Assembly: GCA_003137135.1 (NCBI GenBank)
Contig: PLFB01000232.1
Coordinates: 26,373 to 62,816, forward strand
DNA: 36,444 nucleotides
DNA from: Acetobacteraceae bacterium
GTDB lineage: Bacteria > Pseudomonadota > Alphaproteobacteria > Acetobacterales > Acetobacteraceae
Direction: 5' to 3'
Shown one piece after another: positions 27,034 through 36,067 of this stretch (position 1 is the stretch's first letter; each line of letters begins with the position of its first letter). Position numbers and translations under genes: made by a program. Below the pieces are notes generated by a model. The model made no database searches and had not been told where the DNA came from. It was given only the letters and a program-made list of their open reading frames with translations.

Positions 27034-28743
27034 GTGGGGATGGTTCAAGTGGAGAAAATCAAGACCGACCTGGCGGCGAAGGACCTGGCGCGACCTCGGG
27101 AAAACCGGCGGCCGCGCGGATTGCACCTGGCGCTGCTGGCCGGCACCGCCGTTGGCATGGTCGTATGCCTCGGTTCGCGCCCGGCGCGGGCCTTTAATCT
27201 CTATACCGGCACATACAGCGATCAGTCTCTGACGATCAATCTCGAGACCGAAATCGAATATTCGACGATCTACCGCGTCAACGATCCCTCCGCGATTCTC
27301 GCCGGCCCGCAGGACGCCAATCAGAATGACGGCGATGTGGATTTCCGCCATGGTTTTGTGGATAATTCGTTCACGGTCACGCCGGTCTTCGACGTGAAAT
27401 ATGGCAATTACGGTGTGCATGTCAGCGGGGACGCGTATCTCGACACGTCCTATCTTGACAAAAGCCAGAACAACGATGCCGCGACCTACAACCCTTATTC
27501 GACGGCGTCGAACCGGGATTTCACCAGCGCCACGCGCAACATCAACGGCGAGAACGCGCAACTGCTCGACGCCTTTGTCTATGGCACGGAGGAATTCGGC
27601 GCCAATGACGAGCAGTCGATCGAAGTCAAATTCGGCCGCCAGACCTTGCTGTGGGGCCAGAGCTTCTTCTTCCCCACCACCGGCATCGCCGGCGGCCAGG
27701 CGCCGATCAACATTATTACCGCGCAGAGCCTGCCCAATCCGCAGGCGCAGCAACTGTTCCAGCCGGTCGGCCAGGGTGTCGTCACCTATCAGCCGAACGA
27801 GGTTCTGACCTTTCAGGGCTACTACCAGTTTGAATGGGAGCCCGATACGTTCCAGGGCGTGGGCGCGTATTTCAGCAGCGCCGACTTCTTCGACAAAGGC
27901 GGCCAGCGCCTCATCCTCGGGCCGGGTATCGATGCCTATCGCGGCAAGGATCTGCGGCCGGGACATAACGGCCAGTTCGGCGCCTCCGTGCAGGCGACGC
28001 TCGGCAATTACGACCTTGGCCTGTATTACGAACGTTTCGACGCGAAGGCGCCGGAAATCTATCTCGGGCTGCCCACGGCGGGTGAGCCGGCGGGTTCCGC
28101 GGGCACCTACTACCTGGTCTATCCCCGCGATATCAGCCTGTATGGCGCCTCGGTCTCCACCACGGTGGGACCCGCCAATGTCGCGGCGGAAATTTCTGGA
28201 CGCACCAATCAGCCGCTCGATAGCGGGTTCGGGCTGCTGTATAATCCGCTCACTTTCGCGCCGGTCGCGGGCAACGCCAATTCGCATCCGCTCTACGCGG
28301 TCGGTGATACGGTCGATGCGCAGGCCTCGATGTTCTACATCTCGCCCGGGTTCATCGGCGATCCCGGCGGCGCCACGGTGATCGGCGAAATTCAGGGCAA
28401 CAAGCTCGTGTCGGTCACCGCCAATCAACAGGCTTTGGTACAGGGCCGCGATCCGACCGCGGTGGCGTTCGACGTCGAGGTCGAGCCGACCTATTACAAC
28501 GTCCTGCCTAATCTCGAGATCCAGTTCCCGATCAGCGTCAACTACACGCTGCTCGGCCGTTCGCAGATCGCCGCCAACGTCAACCATGGCACCGGCACGA
28601 TCGATGTCGGGATTGCCGGGACCTATCAGACCACCTGGATCGGCACGCTGAGCTACCAGGACTATCTCGGCGCGGCCAACCCGTCATTCAACGGCGACGC
28701 CGATCGCGGCTATGTTTCGTTCAATTTGCAACACACGTTCTGA
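27034..28743 (+). CDS. DUF1302 family protein, putative outer-membrane beta-barrel
   Basis: Signal-like N-terminus LHLALLAGTAVGMVVCLGSRPARAFN, FGRQTLLWGQSFFFPTTGIAGGQAPINI, alternating beta-strand composition, C-terminal Phe (VSFNLQHTF). Start may be 27040. Confidence 0.82.
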   Translation: MGMVQVEKIKTDLAAKDLARPRENRRPRGLHLALLAGTAVGMVVCLGSRPARAFNLYTGTYSDQSLTINLETEIEYSTIYRVNDPSAILAGPQDANQNDGDVDFRHGFVDNSFTVTPVFDVKYGNYGVHVSGDAYLDTSYLDKSQNNDAATYNPYSTASNRDFTSATRNINGENAQLLDAFVYGTEEFGANDEQSIEVKFGRQTLLWGQSFFFPTTGIAGGQAPINIITAQSLPNPQAQQLFQPVGQGVVTYQPNEVLTFQGYYQFEWEPDTFQGVGAYFSSADFFDKGGQRLILGPGIDAYRGKDLRPGHNGQFGASVQATLGNYDLGLYYERFDAKAPEIYLGLPTAGEPAGSAGTYYLVYPRDISLYGASVSTTVGPANVAAEISGRTNQPLDSGFGLLYNPLTFAPVAGNANSHPLYAVGDTVDAQASMFYISPGFIGDPGGATVIGEIQGNKLVSVTANQQALVQGRDPTAVAFDVEVEPTYYNVLPNLEIQFPISVNYTLLGRSQIAANVNHGTGTIDVGIAGTYQTTWIGTLSYQDYLGAANPSFNGDADRGYVSFNLQHTF

Positions 28744-28764
28744 GACCTCAGGAGCGCCAGAAAA

Positions 28765-30156
28765 ATGAAAAGACGCACATTCGGAATCATGGCCGGCGGC
28801 ACCGCGGCGGCGCTCGCCGCCGGTCTGCCCAAGCCGGCGCGCGCGACGGTGACGGCCGACCAGGCCGCGACGTTGAAAACGACCTTGACGCCGTTCGGCG
28901 CCGAGAAGGCCGGCAATGCCGATGGCTCGATCCCGGCATGGACCGGCGGCCTGACGGAGACCGCGCCGGGTTGGACGGAAGGTACGCAACAGCCGGATTA
29001 TTTTGCGTCGGACGCGCCTTTGCTGACCATCAATGCCGGCAATGTCGCACAATATGCCGATATGCTGCCGGTCGGCGTCGTCAACATGATCAACAAGCAT
29101 TCAGACTTCTATGTGCGGGTTTACCCGACGCACCGCACCGCGGCGGCGCCGCAATGGGTCTATGACAACACCTATCAGAACGCGACCTCCGCGCAGTTGG
29201 ACCCGCGCGGCGGCAGGTTCGGCTTTCACGGCGCCTATGGCGGCATCGCGTTCCCGATCCTGGACCCCGATCCGGCCATCGCCGGACCGCAGGCGATCTG
29301 GAACCATCTCACCCGCTGGGACGGCGCCAATTATAAATTTGTCGTCTCGGCCTACATCATCTCCGGCGGGAATATTTCGCTCGGTGGCCTGTACTGGCTG
29401 AAATATCATTATCCCTACTACGATCAGAGCGGCTCGCTGGCGAATTTCAACGGCTGGTATGAATATATCCATCTCGATTACATCGCCCCGCCGGTGCTGG
29501 TCGGGCAGGTTCTGATGGAGTGGTCGCCGACCAACGCGCTCGATTCACCTTCGCAGGCCTGGGAACTGCTGAATGGCCAAGGCCGCGTGCGCAAGGCGCC
29601 GGAACTGACCTACGACACGCCGACCGCGACCGGTGGCGGCATCACCAATTATGACGAGTCGTACGGATTTTATGGCTCGCCGGACCGCTATAATTGGACC
29701 TATGTCGGCAAAAAAGAAATGTATATTCCCTATAACAACAATGCGCTGGCCAATTCCGATCCGAACAAGGTGATCGGTCCGGAATTTATCGATTCATCGG
29801 TCTGCCGCTTTGAAAAACACCGTGTCCATATTGTGGACGCCGTGCTGGCGCCTGGTGAACGCCACACGATTCCGCACCGCCGCGTCTATATCGATGAGGA
29901 TAACTGGCATATCGCGGCGGTCGATGAGTATGACGCCAACGGCAACTATGTAAAACTCTGCCTGGAGTTCAATACCAATGCTCCAAATCTGCCGGGAACC
30001 GTGTTTCTGAATTCGGTGGTCTATAATCTGCAGACCAATCAATACACGGTCGGCACCGGCGCGTTTTTCAACCCGCAATATCCCGGCATCGAATTCGGTC
30101 CGCAGGATCCAAAACTGTTCAATCCGCAGGATATCGCGGCGCAGGGCCAGTACTAG
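28765..30156 (+). CDS. DUF1329 family periplasmic/outer-membrane-associated protein
   Basis: Signal MKRRTFGIMAGGTAAALAAGLPKPARA; LTPFGAEKAGNADGSIPAWTGGL is typical of DUF1329. Confidence 0.87.
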   Translation: MKRRTFGIMAGGTAAALAAGLPKPARATVTADQAATLKTTLTPFGAEKAGNADGSIPAWTGGLTETAPGWTEGTQQPDYFASDAPLLTINAGNVAQYADMLPVGVVNMINKHSDFYVRVYPTHRTAAAPQWVYDNTYQNATSAQLDPRGGRFGFHGAYGGIAFPILDPDPAIAGPQAIWNHLTRWDGANYKFVVSAYIISGGNISLGGLYWLKYHYPYYDQSGSLANFNGWYEYIHLDYIAPPVLVGQVLMEWSPTNALDSPSQAWELLNGQGRVRKAPELTYDTPTATGGGITNYDESYGFYGSPDRYNWTYVGKKEMYIPYNNNALANSDPNKVIGPEFIDSSVCRFEKHRVHIVDAVLAPGERHTIPHRRVYIDEDNWHIAAVDEYDANGNYVKLCLEFNTNAPNLPGTVFLNSVVYNLQTNQYTVGTGAFFNPQYPGIEFGPQDPKLFNPQDIAAQGQY

Positions 30157-30218
30157 GGTTATCGCCGTGCTCTCACCCGGCGAGCGCGCGGCGTCCGTCT
30201 GAGGCCGGGTGAAGAGGC

Positions 30219-31358
30219 ATGTCATTGAGCAAGGTTGCGCGTCTGACGAGGAGGTGGCGGCTGGGCCTGCTGGTCTTGCCGAGGGCTCTGATCGCCATGG
30301 CGCTGTTCTGCGTGGCCTTCGGCGGCCCTGCGGTGGCCGCGGAGACGGGTATACGCGCCCTCGATGAAGCCGCGATCCAGATCAAGGCGCCGGACAAAGT
30401 CTTTCTCGATGCGATCACCACCGCCGGCAGCCGGCTGGTGGCCGGCGGCGAACACGGTGTGATCATCATTTCGGACGATAATGGTCTCACCTGGCGGCAG
30501 GCGGCGGTACCGGTGAATGTCGAGATCACCGCCATCAGCTTTGCTACGCCGAGCCAGGGCTGGGCGGTGGGCCATTACGGGATCATCCTGCACACGCAGG
30601 ACGCGGGTGCCACCTGGCAGGTGCAGTTGAACGGCCTGCAGGCCAACCAATTGACCTTGGCGGCCGCCCAGGCGGCGGTTGCGGCCAATGATCCGTCGCC
30701 CGGCACGCCGCTCGCGCTCAAACGCGCGGCCCATTTCGTCAGCGGCGGCGCCGACAAGCCGCTGCTCACCATCTGGGCGGCAAGTCCGCAAGACGCCATC
30801 GTGTTCGGCGCCTATCGCCTGGCCTTGAAAACCACGGATGGCGGCAAAAGCTGGACCGATTGGAGCCTGCATGTCGGCGACGCCTACAGCCATAATCTCT
30901 ATGACGTGACCGCGGTGGGCGGCCAGGTTTATATCGCGGCCGAAACCGGCATCATTTTCCGCTCCAGCGATGGCGGCGGGACATTTCAGAACATCGCCAC
31001 GCCCGGCACCGCCACGCTGTTTGGCGTGCACGACGCCGGCGATGGCGGCGTAGTGGTGTTTGGCGTCGCCGGGCAGATTTTTCTCAGCGACGATCAGGGA
31101 AAATCCTGGAAGGCCGCCAGCATCGGCACTTCGGACAATTTGACCGCCGCCGTGACGCTGCGGGACGGCAGCCTTGTTCTTGCCTGCGAGAACGGCACGC
31201 TCTATAGAAGCACGGATCACGGCCAAAGTTTTTCGCCGTTGCCGCTCGCAATCCCGATGGCCATATTCGACCTGGTGCAGGCGCCCGACGGCGCGCTGGT
31301 GTTGGCCGGGAATGCCGGAAGTCTTCGTATTCCATTACAAGACTTAAGAACGAACTAA
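30219..31358 (+). CDS. YCF48/BNR-repeat beta-propeller-like exported protein
   Basis: Repeated Asp-box-like blocks: DDNGLTWRQAAVP, DAGATWQVQLNG, DGGKSWTDWS, DGGGTFQNIA, DQGKSWKAAS, DHGQSFSPLP. Confidence 0.85.
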   Translation: MSLSKVARLTRRWRLGLLVLPRALIAMALFCVAFGGPAVAAETGIRALDEAAIQIKAPDKVFLDAITTAGSRLVAGGEHGVIIISDDNGLTWRQAAVPVNVEITAISFATPSQGWAVGHYGIILHTQDAGATWQVQLNGLQANQLTLAAAQAAVAANDPSPGTPLALKRAAHFVSGGADKPLLTIWAASPQDAIVFGAYRLALKTTDGGKSWTDWSLHVGDAYSHNLYDVTAVGGQVYIAAETGIIFRSSDGGGTFQNIATPGTATLFGVHDAGDGGVVVFGVAGQIFLSDDQGKSWKAASIGTSDNLTAAVTLRDGSLVLACENGTLYRSTDHGQSFSPLPLAIPMAIFDLVQAPDGALVLAGNAGSLRIPLQDLRTN

Positions 31359-31359
31359 C

Positions 31360-31392
31360 ACGGAGATGGATGCCCTAGAACGGAGATGGATG
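31360..31392 (+). repeat. Duplicated SD-like direct repeat ACGGAGATGGATG
   Basis: 31360-31372 and 31380-31392; period 20 bp; immediately before the TTG start at 31394. Confidence 0.8.
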
Positions 31393-31393
31393 T

Positions 31394-33856
31394 TTGGCTA
31401 ACCATGGTGCAACGCCGTCCCCGGTCATCGCCGAGATTGCGGATTTCGACCGCAATTCCGGCTCGCGCGCCGAACGGCTATTGTTCAACAATCGCCTCGT
31501 CATTCTGCTTGGCTGCCTTTTTCTGACGCTGTTTCTGGGATTCCAGGCGACGAAGACGACGTTGAATGCCAGCTACGACAGCATGCTGCCGATCCATCAT
31601 CCGTTCATCGTGAACTATTTCAAGCACTACGATGATCTGCAGTCGCAGGAGAACGCGATCCGTATTGCCGTGTCGGCCGATCATGGCACGATCATCGACG
31701 CGCATTATCTTTCCGTGCTGCAGCGTATCAGCGATGAGGTCTATCTGCTGCCCGGCGTCAATCGCCCTTACATGACTTCGCTCTGGACTTCGAACACGCG
31801 CTGGGTCGCGGTGACGCCGGATGGTCTGAGTTCCGGCCCGGTGATTTTTGACCAGTTCAGCGGCAGCAAATCCGACCTGGCGCTCGTGCAAAAGAATATC
31901 GGAGAGACCGGGCAAATCGGCCAGCTCGTCAGTCCGGATTTCACCTCGAGCATGATCTATGTGCCGCTGCTGGAACACAACAATCTCACCGGCAAGCCGC
32001 TGGACTACGGCGATCTGGCGCGCCGGCTGAATGCGATCCGTGACAAGTATGCGAGCCAGGGTGTCACGCTGCATATTGTCGGTTTCGCGATGATCGTCGG
32101 CGACATGATCAACGGTCTCGACAGAATCCTATTTTTCTTCGGGGTTTCCATCCTGCTCGCGACGGCGGTGCTGTATTGGTACACGCGCTGCATCCGCTCC
32201 ACGGCGCTGGTGGTCACCGCCTCGCTCGTCGCCGTGGTTTGGCAGCTTGGTCTGCTGCCGATGCTGGGCTTCGATCTGACGCCGTATTCCATTCTGGTGC
32301 CGTTCCTGATTTTCGCGATCGGCATGAGCCACGGCGCGCAGAAGATGAACGGCGTGATGCAGGATATCGGCCGCGGCACGCATCCGCTGATTTCCGCCCG
32401 GTACACGTTCCGGCGGCTGTTCGTGGCCGGTTTTGCGGCGCTGACCTGCGATGCGGTGAGTTTCGCGGTGCTGCTGACCATCAAGATCAACGCGATTCAG
32501 GAACTGGCCCTGATCGCGAGCATGGGTGTGGCGATTCTGATTTTCACCAACCTGATCATGCTGCCGATGCTGCTGAGCTATACCGGGGTCAGCAAGGCCG
32601 CCGCGGTGCGCAGCCTGCGCCACGAGGCCGCGGCGGGCGACGATCGCGTGTCGCATCCGCTGTGGAATTTCCTCGATCTTTTCACGCAGCGCCGGTATGC
32701 CGCCATCGCCATCCTGGGCGCCGTGGTGTTGGGCGGCGCCGGCTGGGTGGTGGGGCAGCGCGTGCAGGTGGGCGACCTGGCACCCGGCGCCCCGGAACTG
32801 CGGCAGAATTCGCAGTATAATCGCGACAACGGCTACATCCTGAAGAACTACGCGATTGGTAACGACTCGTTCATCGTCTTGGTCGATACGCCAGCGAATC
32901 ACTGTTACGACATCTCGACGCTGCTGACGCTGGATGACCTCGACTGGCAACTGGACCAGTTGCCGGGCGTCGAGAACGCGTCGTCGATCGCCTCGTTCGG
33001 CGAAAATGCGACGATGCTGATGACGGAGAACTCACCGAAGTGGTTCGCCAACGTCAATAGCGACGCCACCGTGCAGGACTACGCGCAGACCGTTCCGGCC
33101 TCGCTGGCGAATTTTTCCTGCAACTTTGACCCGATCTATGTTTCGCTGCTGGACCACAAGGCCACGACGCTGAATGCGGTCGTGAAAACCGTGCAGGATT
33201 TCGCGGCGCTGCCGCAAAATCAGAGCACCGACTTCAAGATTTCACTGGCGGGCGGCAATGCGGGCGTGGCGGCGGCGACGAATATCGTGGTCGCGCAGGC
33301 CAATGAGAGCATGCTGGCGCTGGTCTATGCCTCGGTGATCCTTTTTTGCTTCATCACGTTTCGGTCATGGCGCGCCGTGGTCTGCGCCGTTCTGCCGCTC
33401 GTGCTCACCTCCATTCTGGCGCAGGCGCTGATGGTGCTGCTGCATGTCGGCATCAAGGTGGCGACACTGCCCGTCATCGCGCTCGGTGTCGGCATCGGCG
33501 TGGACTATGCGCTCTACGTGCTAAGCATTCTGCTGCGGCAGTTGCGCCAGGGGGCGAGCCTGTCGGAGGCCTATCATCGGACCTTGCTGTTCACCGGCAA
33601 GGTGGTGGTGCTGACCGGCTTCACGCTTGCCGCGGGTGTGGTGACCTGGGCATTCGCGCCGATAAAATTCCAGGCGGATATGGGTCTGCTTCTCGCCTTC
33701 ATGTTCTTGTTGAACATGCTGGGCGCGCTGATTCTGCTGCCGTCGTTGTGTTATTTTCTGCTGCCGGCGCGCCTGTTCCGCCAGGAACCGGTCAGCGCCA
33801 TCGCCGTGCGGCCCATAACCCAGGCGGCGGCGGCCAAGAAGACATTCGTCAGTTAG
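31394..33856 (+). CDS. RND/MMPL family transporter
   Basis: 820 aa, two multi-TM blocks (LLFNNRLVILLGCLFLTLFLGFQ; IALGVGIGVDYALYVLSILLRQL; FTLAAGVVTWAFAPIKFQADMGLLLAFMFLLNMLGALILLPSL). TTG start. Confidence 0.92.
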   Translation: MANHGATPSPVIAEIADFDRNSGSRAERLLFNNRLVILLGCLFLTLFLGFQATKTTLNASYDSMLPIHHPFIVNYFKHYDDLQSQENAIRIAVSADHGTIIDAHYLSVLQRISDEVYLLPGVNRPYMTSLWTSNTRWVAVTPDGLSSGPVIFDQFSGSKSDLALVQKNIGETGQIGQLVSPDFTSSMIYVPLLEHNNLTGKPLDYGDLARRLNAIRDKYASQGVTLHIVGFAMIVGDMINGLDRILFFFGVSILLATAVLYWYTRCIRSTALVVTASLVAVVWQLGLLPMLGFDLTPYSILVPFLIFAIGMSHGAQKMNGVMQDIGRGTHPLISARYTFRRLFVAGFAALTCDAVSFAVLLTIKINAIQELALIASMGVAILIFTNLIMLPMLLSYTGVSKAAAVRSLRHEAAAGDDRVSHPLWNFLDLFTQRRYAAIAILGAVVLGGAGWVVGQRVQVGDLAPGAPELRQNSQYNRDNGYILKNYAIGNDSFIVLVDTPANHCYDISTLLTLDDLDWQLDQLPGVENASSIASFGENATMLMTENSPKWFANVNSDATVQDYAQTVPASLANFSCNFDPIYVSLLDHKATTLNAVVKTVQDFAALPQNQSTDFKISLAGGNAGVAAATNIVVAQANESMLALVYASVILFCFITFRSWRAVVCAVLPLVLTSILAQALMVLLHVGIKVATLPVIALGVGIGVDYALYVLSILLRQLRQGASLSEAYHRTLLFTGKVVVLTGFTLAAGVVTWAFAPIKFQADMGLLLAFMFLLNMLGALILLPSLCYFLLPARLFRQEPVSAIAVRPITQAAAAKKTFVS

Positions 33857-33895
33857 TTTTGCTTGCTTGAGTGATCATAACCGGAGGCAGTCGAC

Positions 33896-34297
33896 ATGGC
33901 CGATCTCGAAAAAAACAAAGCCGTGTGCCGAGAATTTTTGGGTCATCTGGCGAAGTTGGACATTCCCGCCGCACTGGCCTGCGTGACCGATGACGTGGTC
34001 TGGTGGGTCCAGGGCGACTGGCCGAACGGCAATGAGCATCATGGCAAAGCCGGCATTGCACAGCTTTTTGGCAATGTATCGGATATCCTGATCGGGGACT
34101 TAAATTTTGAGTTCGGCGCGCTCACCGCCGAGGACGATCGCGTCGCGGTGGAAATGCGCTCCCTTGCCGAATTCCGGAATGGCAAAACCTATAACAACAC
34201 CTATCACTATCTTTTCACCATAAGGGACGGAAAGATCGCGAAGGGCAAGGAGTATCTCGATACCAAGCATCTCGTCGAGACGGTGTTTTCCTCATGA
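33896..34297 (+). CDS. SnoaL-like / ketosteroid-isomerase-related NTF2-fold protein
   Basis: NKAVCREFLGHLAKLDIPAALACVTDDVVWWVQG...YNNTYHYLFTIRDGKIAKGKEYLDT. Confidence 0.83.
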   Translation: MADLEKNKAVCREFLGHLAKLDIPAALACVTDDVVWWVQGDWPNGNEHHGKAGIAQLFGNVSDILIGDLNFEFGALTAEDDRVAVEMRSLAEFRNGKTYNNTYHYLFTIRDGKIAKGKEYLDTKHLVETVFSS

Positions 34298-34749
34298 TCG
34301 CGGGGGAAACCAGCTTGCAGATCATGGCCGATGAGTGGGCGTTGCTGCGCCTCTCATGGCTCTACGCGCGCGCCATGGATCGTAACGAGCCGGACACTCT
34401 GGCGGCGATTTTTACCGCGGACGCCAAACTGGAGGGGGATTGGTTCAAAGTGGAGGGCATCGAACAGATCAAGCAACTGCCGACGGGTTTGAGCAAGCGC
34501 TATGCCGGGATGATGCACACCGTGCATAATCAAACGGTGGACATCGCCGATGACCGCGCGGCAGGCGAGACCTATTGCCTCGCGCACCACCTGATCGAGG
34601 GCGAAGGCCGCGGCGGACCGACGATTTTCGACATGGGCATCCGCTATTGGAGCCGCTGGGTCCGTATCGATGGAGCCTGGCGTTTCGCGCACCGCCAGGT
34701 CACGCTGGACTGGACCGAAATCAGGCCGGCCCGGCGCACTCTGGCCTGA
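34294..34749 (+). CDS. SnoaL-like (SnoaL_4) NTF2-fold protein
   Basis: LRLSWLYARAMDRNEPDTLAAIFTADAKLEGDWFK...MMHTVHNQTVDI; ATGA overlap with the previous gene (ATG 34324 also possible). Confidence 0.8.
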   Translation: MIAGETSLQIMADEWALLRLSWLYARAMDRNEPDTLAAIFTADAKLEGDWFKVEGIEQIKQLPTGLSKRYAGMMHTVHNQTVDIADDRAAGETYCLAHHLIEGEGRGGPTIFDMGIRYWSRWVRIDGAWRFAHRQVTLDWTEIRPARRTLA

Positions 34750-34773
34750 AGCCGTTTATCATAGGGGATTGCC

Positions 34774-35547
34774 GTGGATCAGTTGTTTGACATTTCGGGC
34801 GGGACGGCACTCATCACCGGCGGCACCGGGGATATCGGCCGCGCCATCGCGGATTTTTTTGTCCGGCGCGGCGTAAAAACCTATATCTGCGCCCGCAACG
34901 CGCAAAGCTGCGCGGACACGGCGGCTGAATTGTCGCGGCACGGCGAATGCCATGGCGTGCAGGCCGATCTTGGCAGCCTCGCCGGCATGCAGCGTCTTGC
35001 CGCCGAAATTTCGGGCCGCGAGGATCGCGTGGATATTCTGGTGAACAATGCCGGCGCTGTGCATTATGCCGGGATCGATGTGTTTCCGGAAAGCGCCTGG
35101 GATGAGGTGTTCGACCTCAATCTGAAGGCGCCGTTCTTTCTCGCCCAGGCGTTTCTGCCCCTGCTGCGCAAGGCTGGCACCAGCGCCCGTCCGGCGCGGA
35201 TCATCAATATTGGGTCATCCGCCGGCAGCCAGGTCTCCGCCAACGAAGCCTACGCCTATTCGACGTCGAAATCCGCCCTGAATTACCTGACGCGCAAGAT
35301 CGCGCGCCGGCTGTCCAAAGAAAACATTACCGTCAACATGGTCGCACCCGGGCCGGTGGATGCAGGACTGATGAGCAAAATGGATGAAGCTTTCAGAAAA
35401 TCGGTGCGGGATGACATTCCGCTGGGGCGGATGGCGACGCCCGACGAGGTCGCCGCCGCGGTGGTTTTTCTGGCATCGCCGGCCGCCGCCTATCTGACGG
35501 GCGTGATTCTTCCCGTCGATGGCGGGGTGACGGGCTGCATGCGTTAG
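34774..35547 (+). CDS. SDR family oxidoreductase
   Basis: GTG start; ALITGGTGDIGRAIADFFVRRGVKTYICARN, NNAGAVHYAG, AYSTSKSALNYLTRKIA. Confidence 0.91.
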   Translation: MDQLFDISGGTALITGGTGDIGRAIADFFVRRGVKTYICARNAQSCADTAAELSRHGECHGVQADLGSLAGMQRLAAEISGREDRVDILVNNAGAVHYAGIDVFPESAWDEVFDLNLKAPFFLAQAFLPLLRKAGTSARPARIINIGSSAGSQVSANEAYAYSTSKSALNYLTRKIARRLSKENITVNMVAPGPVDAGLMSKMDEAFRKSVRDDIPLGRMATPDEVAAAVVFLASPAAAYLTGVILPVDGGVTGCMR

Positions 35548-35578
35548 CGAAACTTTCTCTAATCAGTGTCTGGCCGAA

Positions 35579-36040
35579 ATGGAGACGATGATGAGCCTCA
35601 CGACGAAAAGCGAGACCGGCGCGATCGGGCTGCGCGCCTTGCAATGTCTCTCGGCGCGCGACATGGCGGGGCTTCGCGCGCTGCTCGCGGATGACACCGT
35701 CGTCGAATGGCCGTTTGCCGGACGCAAGATCGCGACATTCCACGGCGGCGATACCGCGATCAAAATGTTCAGCCCGATTCAGGTATTTGCGAGCTTTGAG
35801 CTGAACATCACGGATATCCATGAACTGCCGGAGGCAGGGACCGTCGTGCTGGAGGGGCATTCTCACGGGAGCTTCGGGGACGGACGGCCGGATTATGTCA
35901 ATCGCTACGTTTTTATTCTGCGCATCGCCGGCGGAAAGGTTACGCGCTGGCGCGAGTATTTCAATCCGATCGAAGGCGGCAAGGCTTTTGGCCGGCCCGA
36001 TGAACGCGGCGTCACGCCGGTCGCGGTTTTGCCGGCGTGA
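35579..36040 (+). CDS. NTF2-like (SnoaL / limonene-epoxide-hydrolase-like) protein
   Basis: LRALQCLSARDMAGLRALLADDTVVEWPFAGRK...YVNRYVFILRIAGGKVTRWREYFNPIEG. Confidence 0.82.
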   Translation: METMMSLTTKSETGAIGLRALQCLSARDMAGLRALLADDTVVEWPFAGRKIATFHGGDTAIKMFSPIQVFASFELNITDIHELPEAGTVVLEGHSHGSFGDGRPDYVNRYVFILRIAGGKVTRWREYFNPIEGGKAFGRPDERGVTPVAVLPA

Positions 36041-36067
36041 AACCGCCGTGCATGAAAAAGCTTTGAC

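Noticed and set aside
26913-27197. 94-aa ORF spanning the intergenic region and the DUF1302 start
   Set aside because: Overlaps the DUF1302 signal sequence in another frame, has no recognisable domain and no convincing RBS.
27031-28587. Minus-strand 518-aa ORF antisense to DUF1302
   Set aside because: Arg/Asp/Ile-rich shadow with no domain signal; sense frame has a signal peptide and barrel features.
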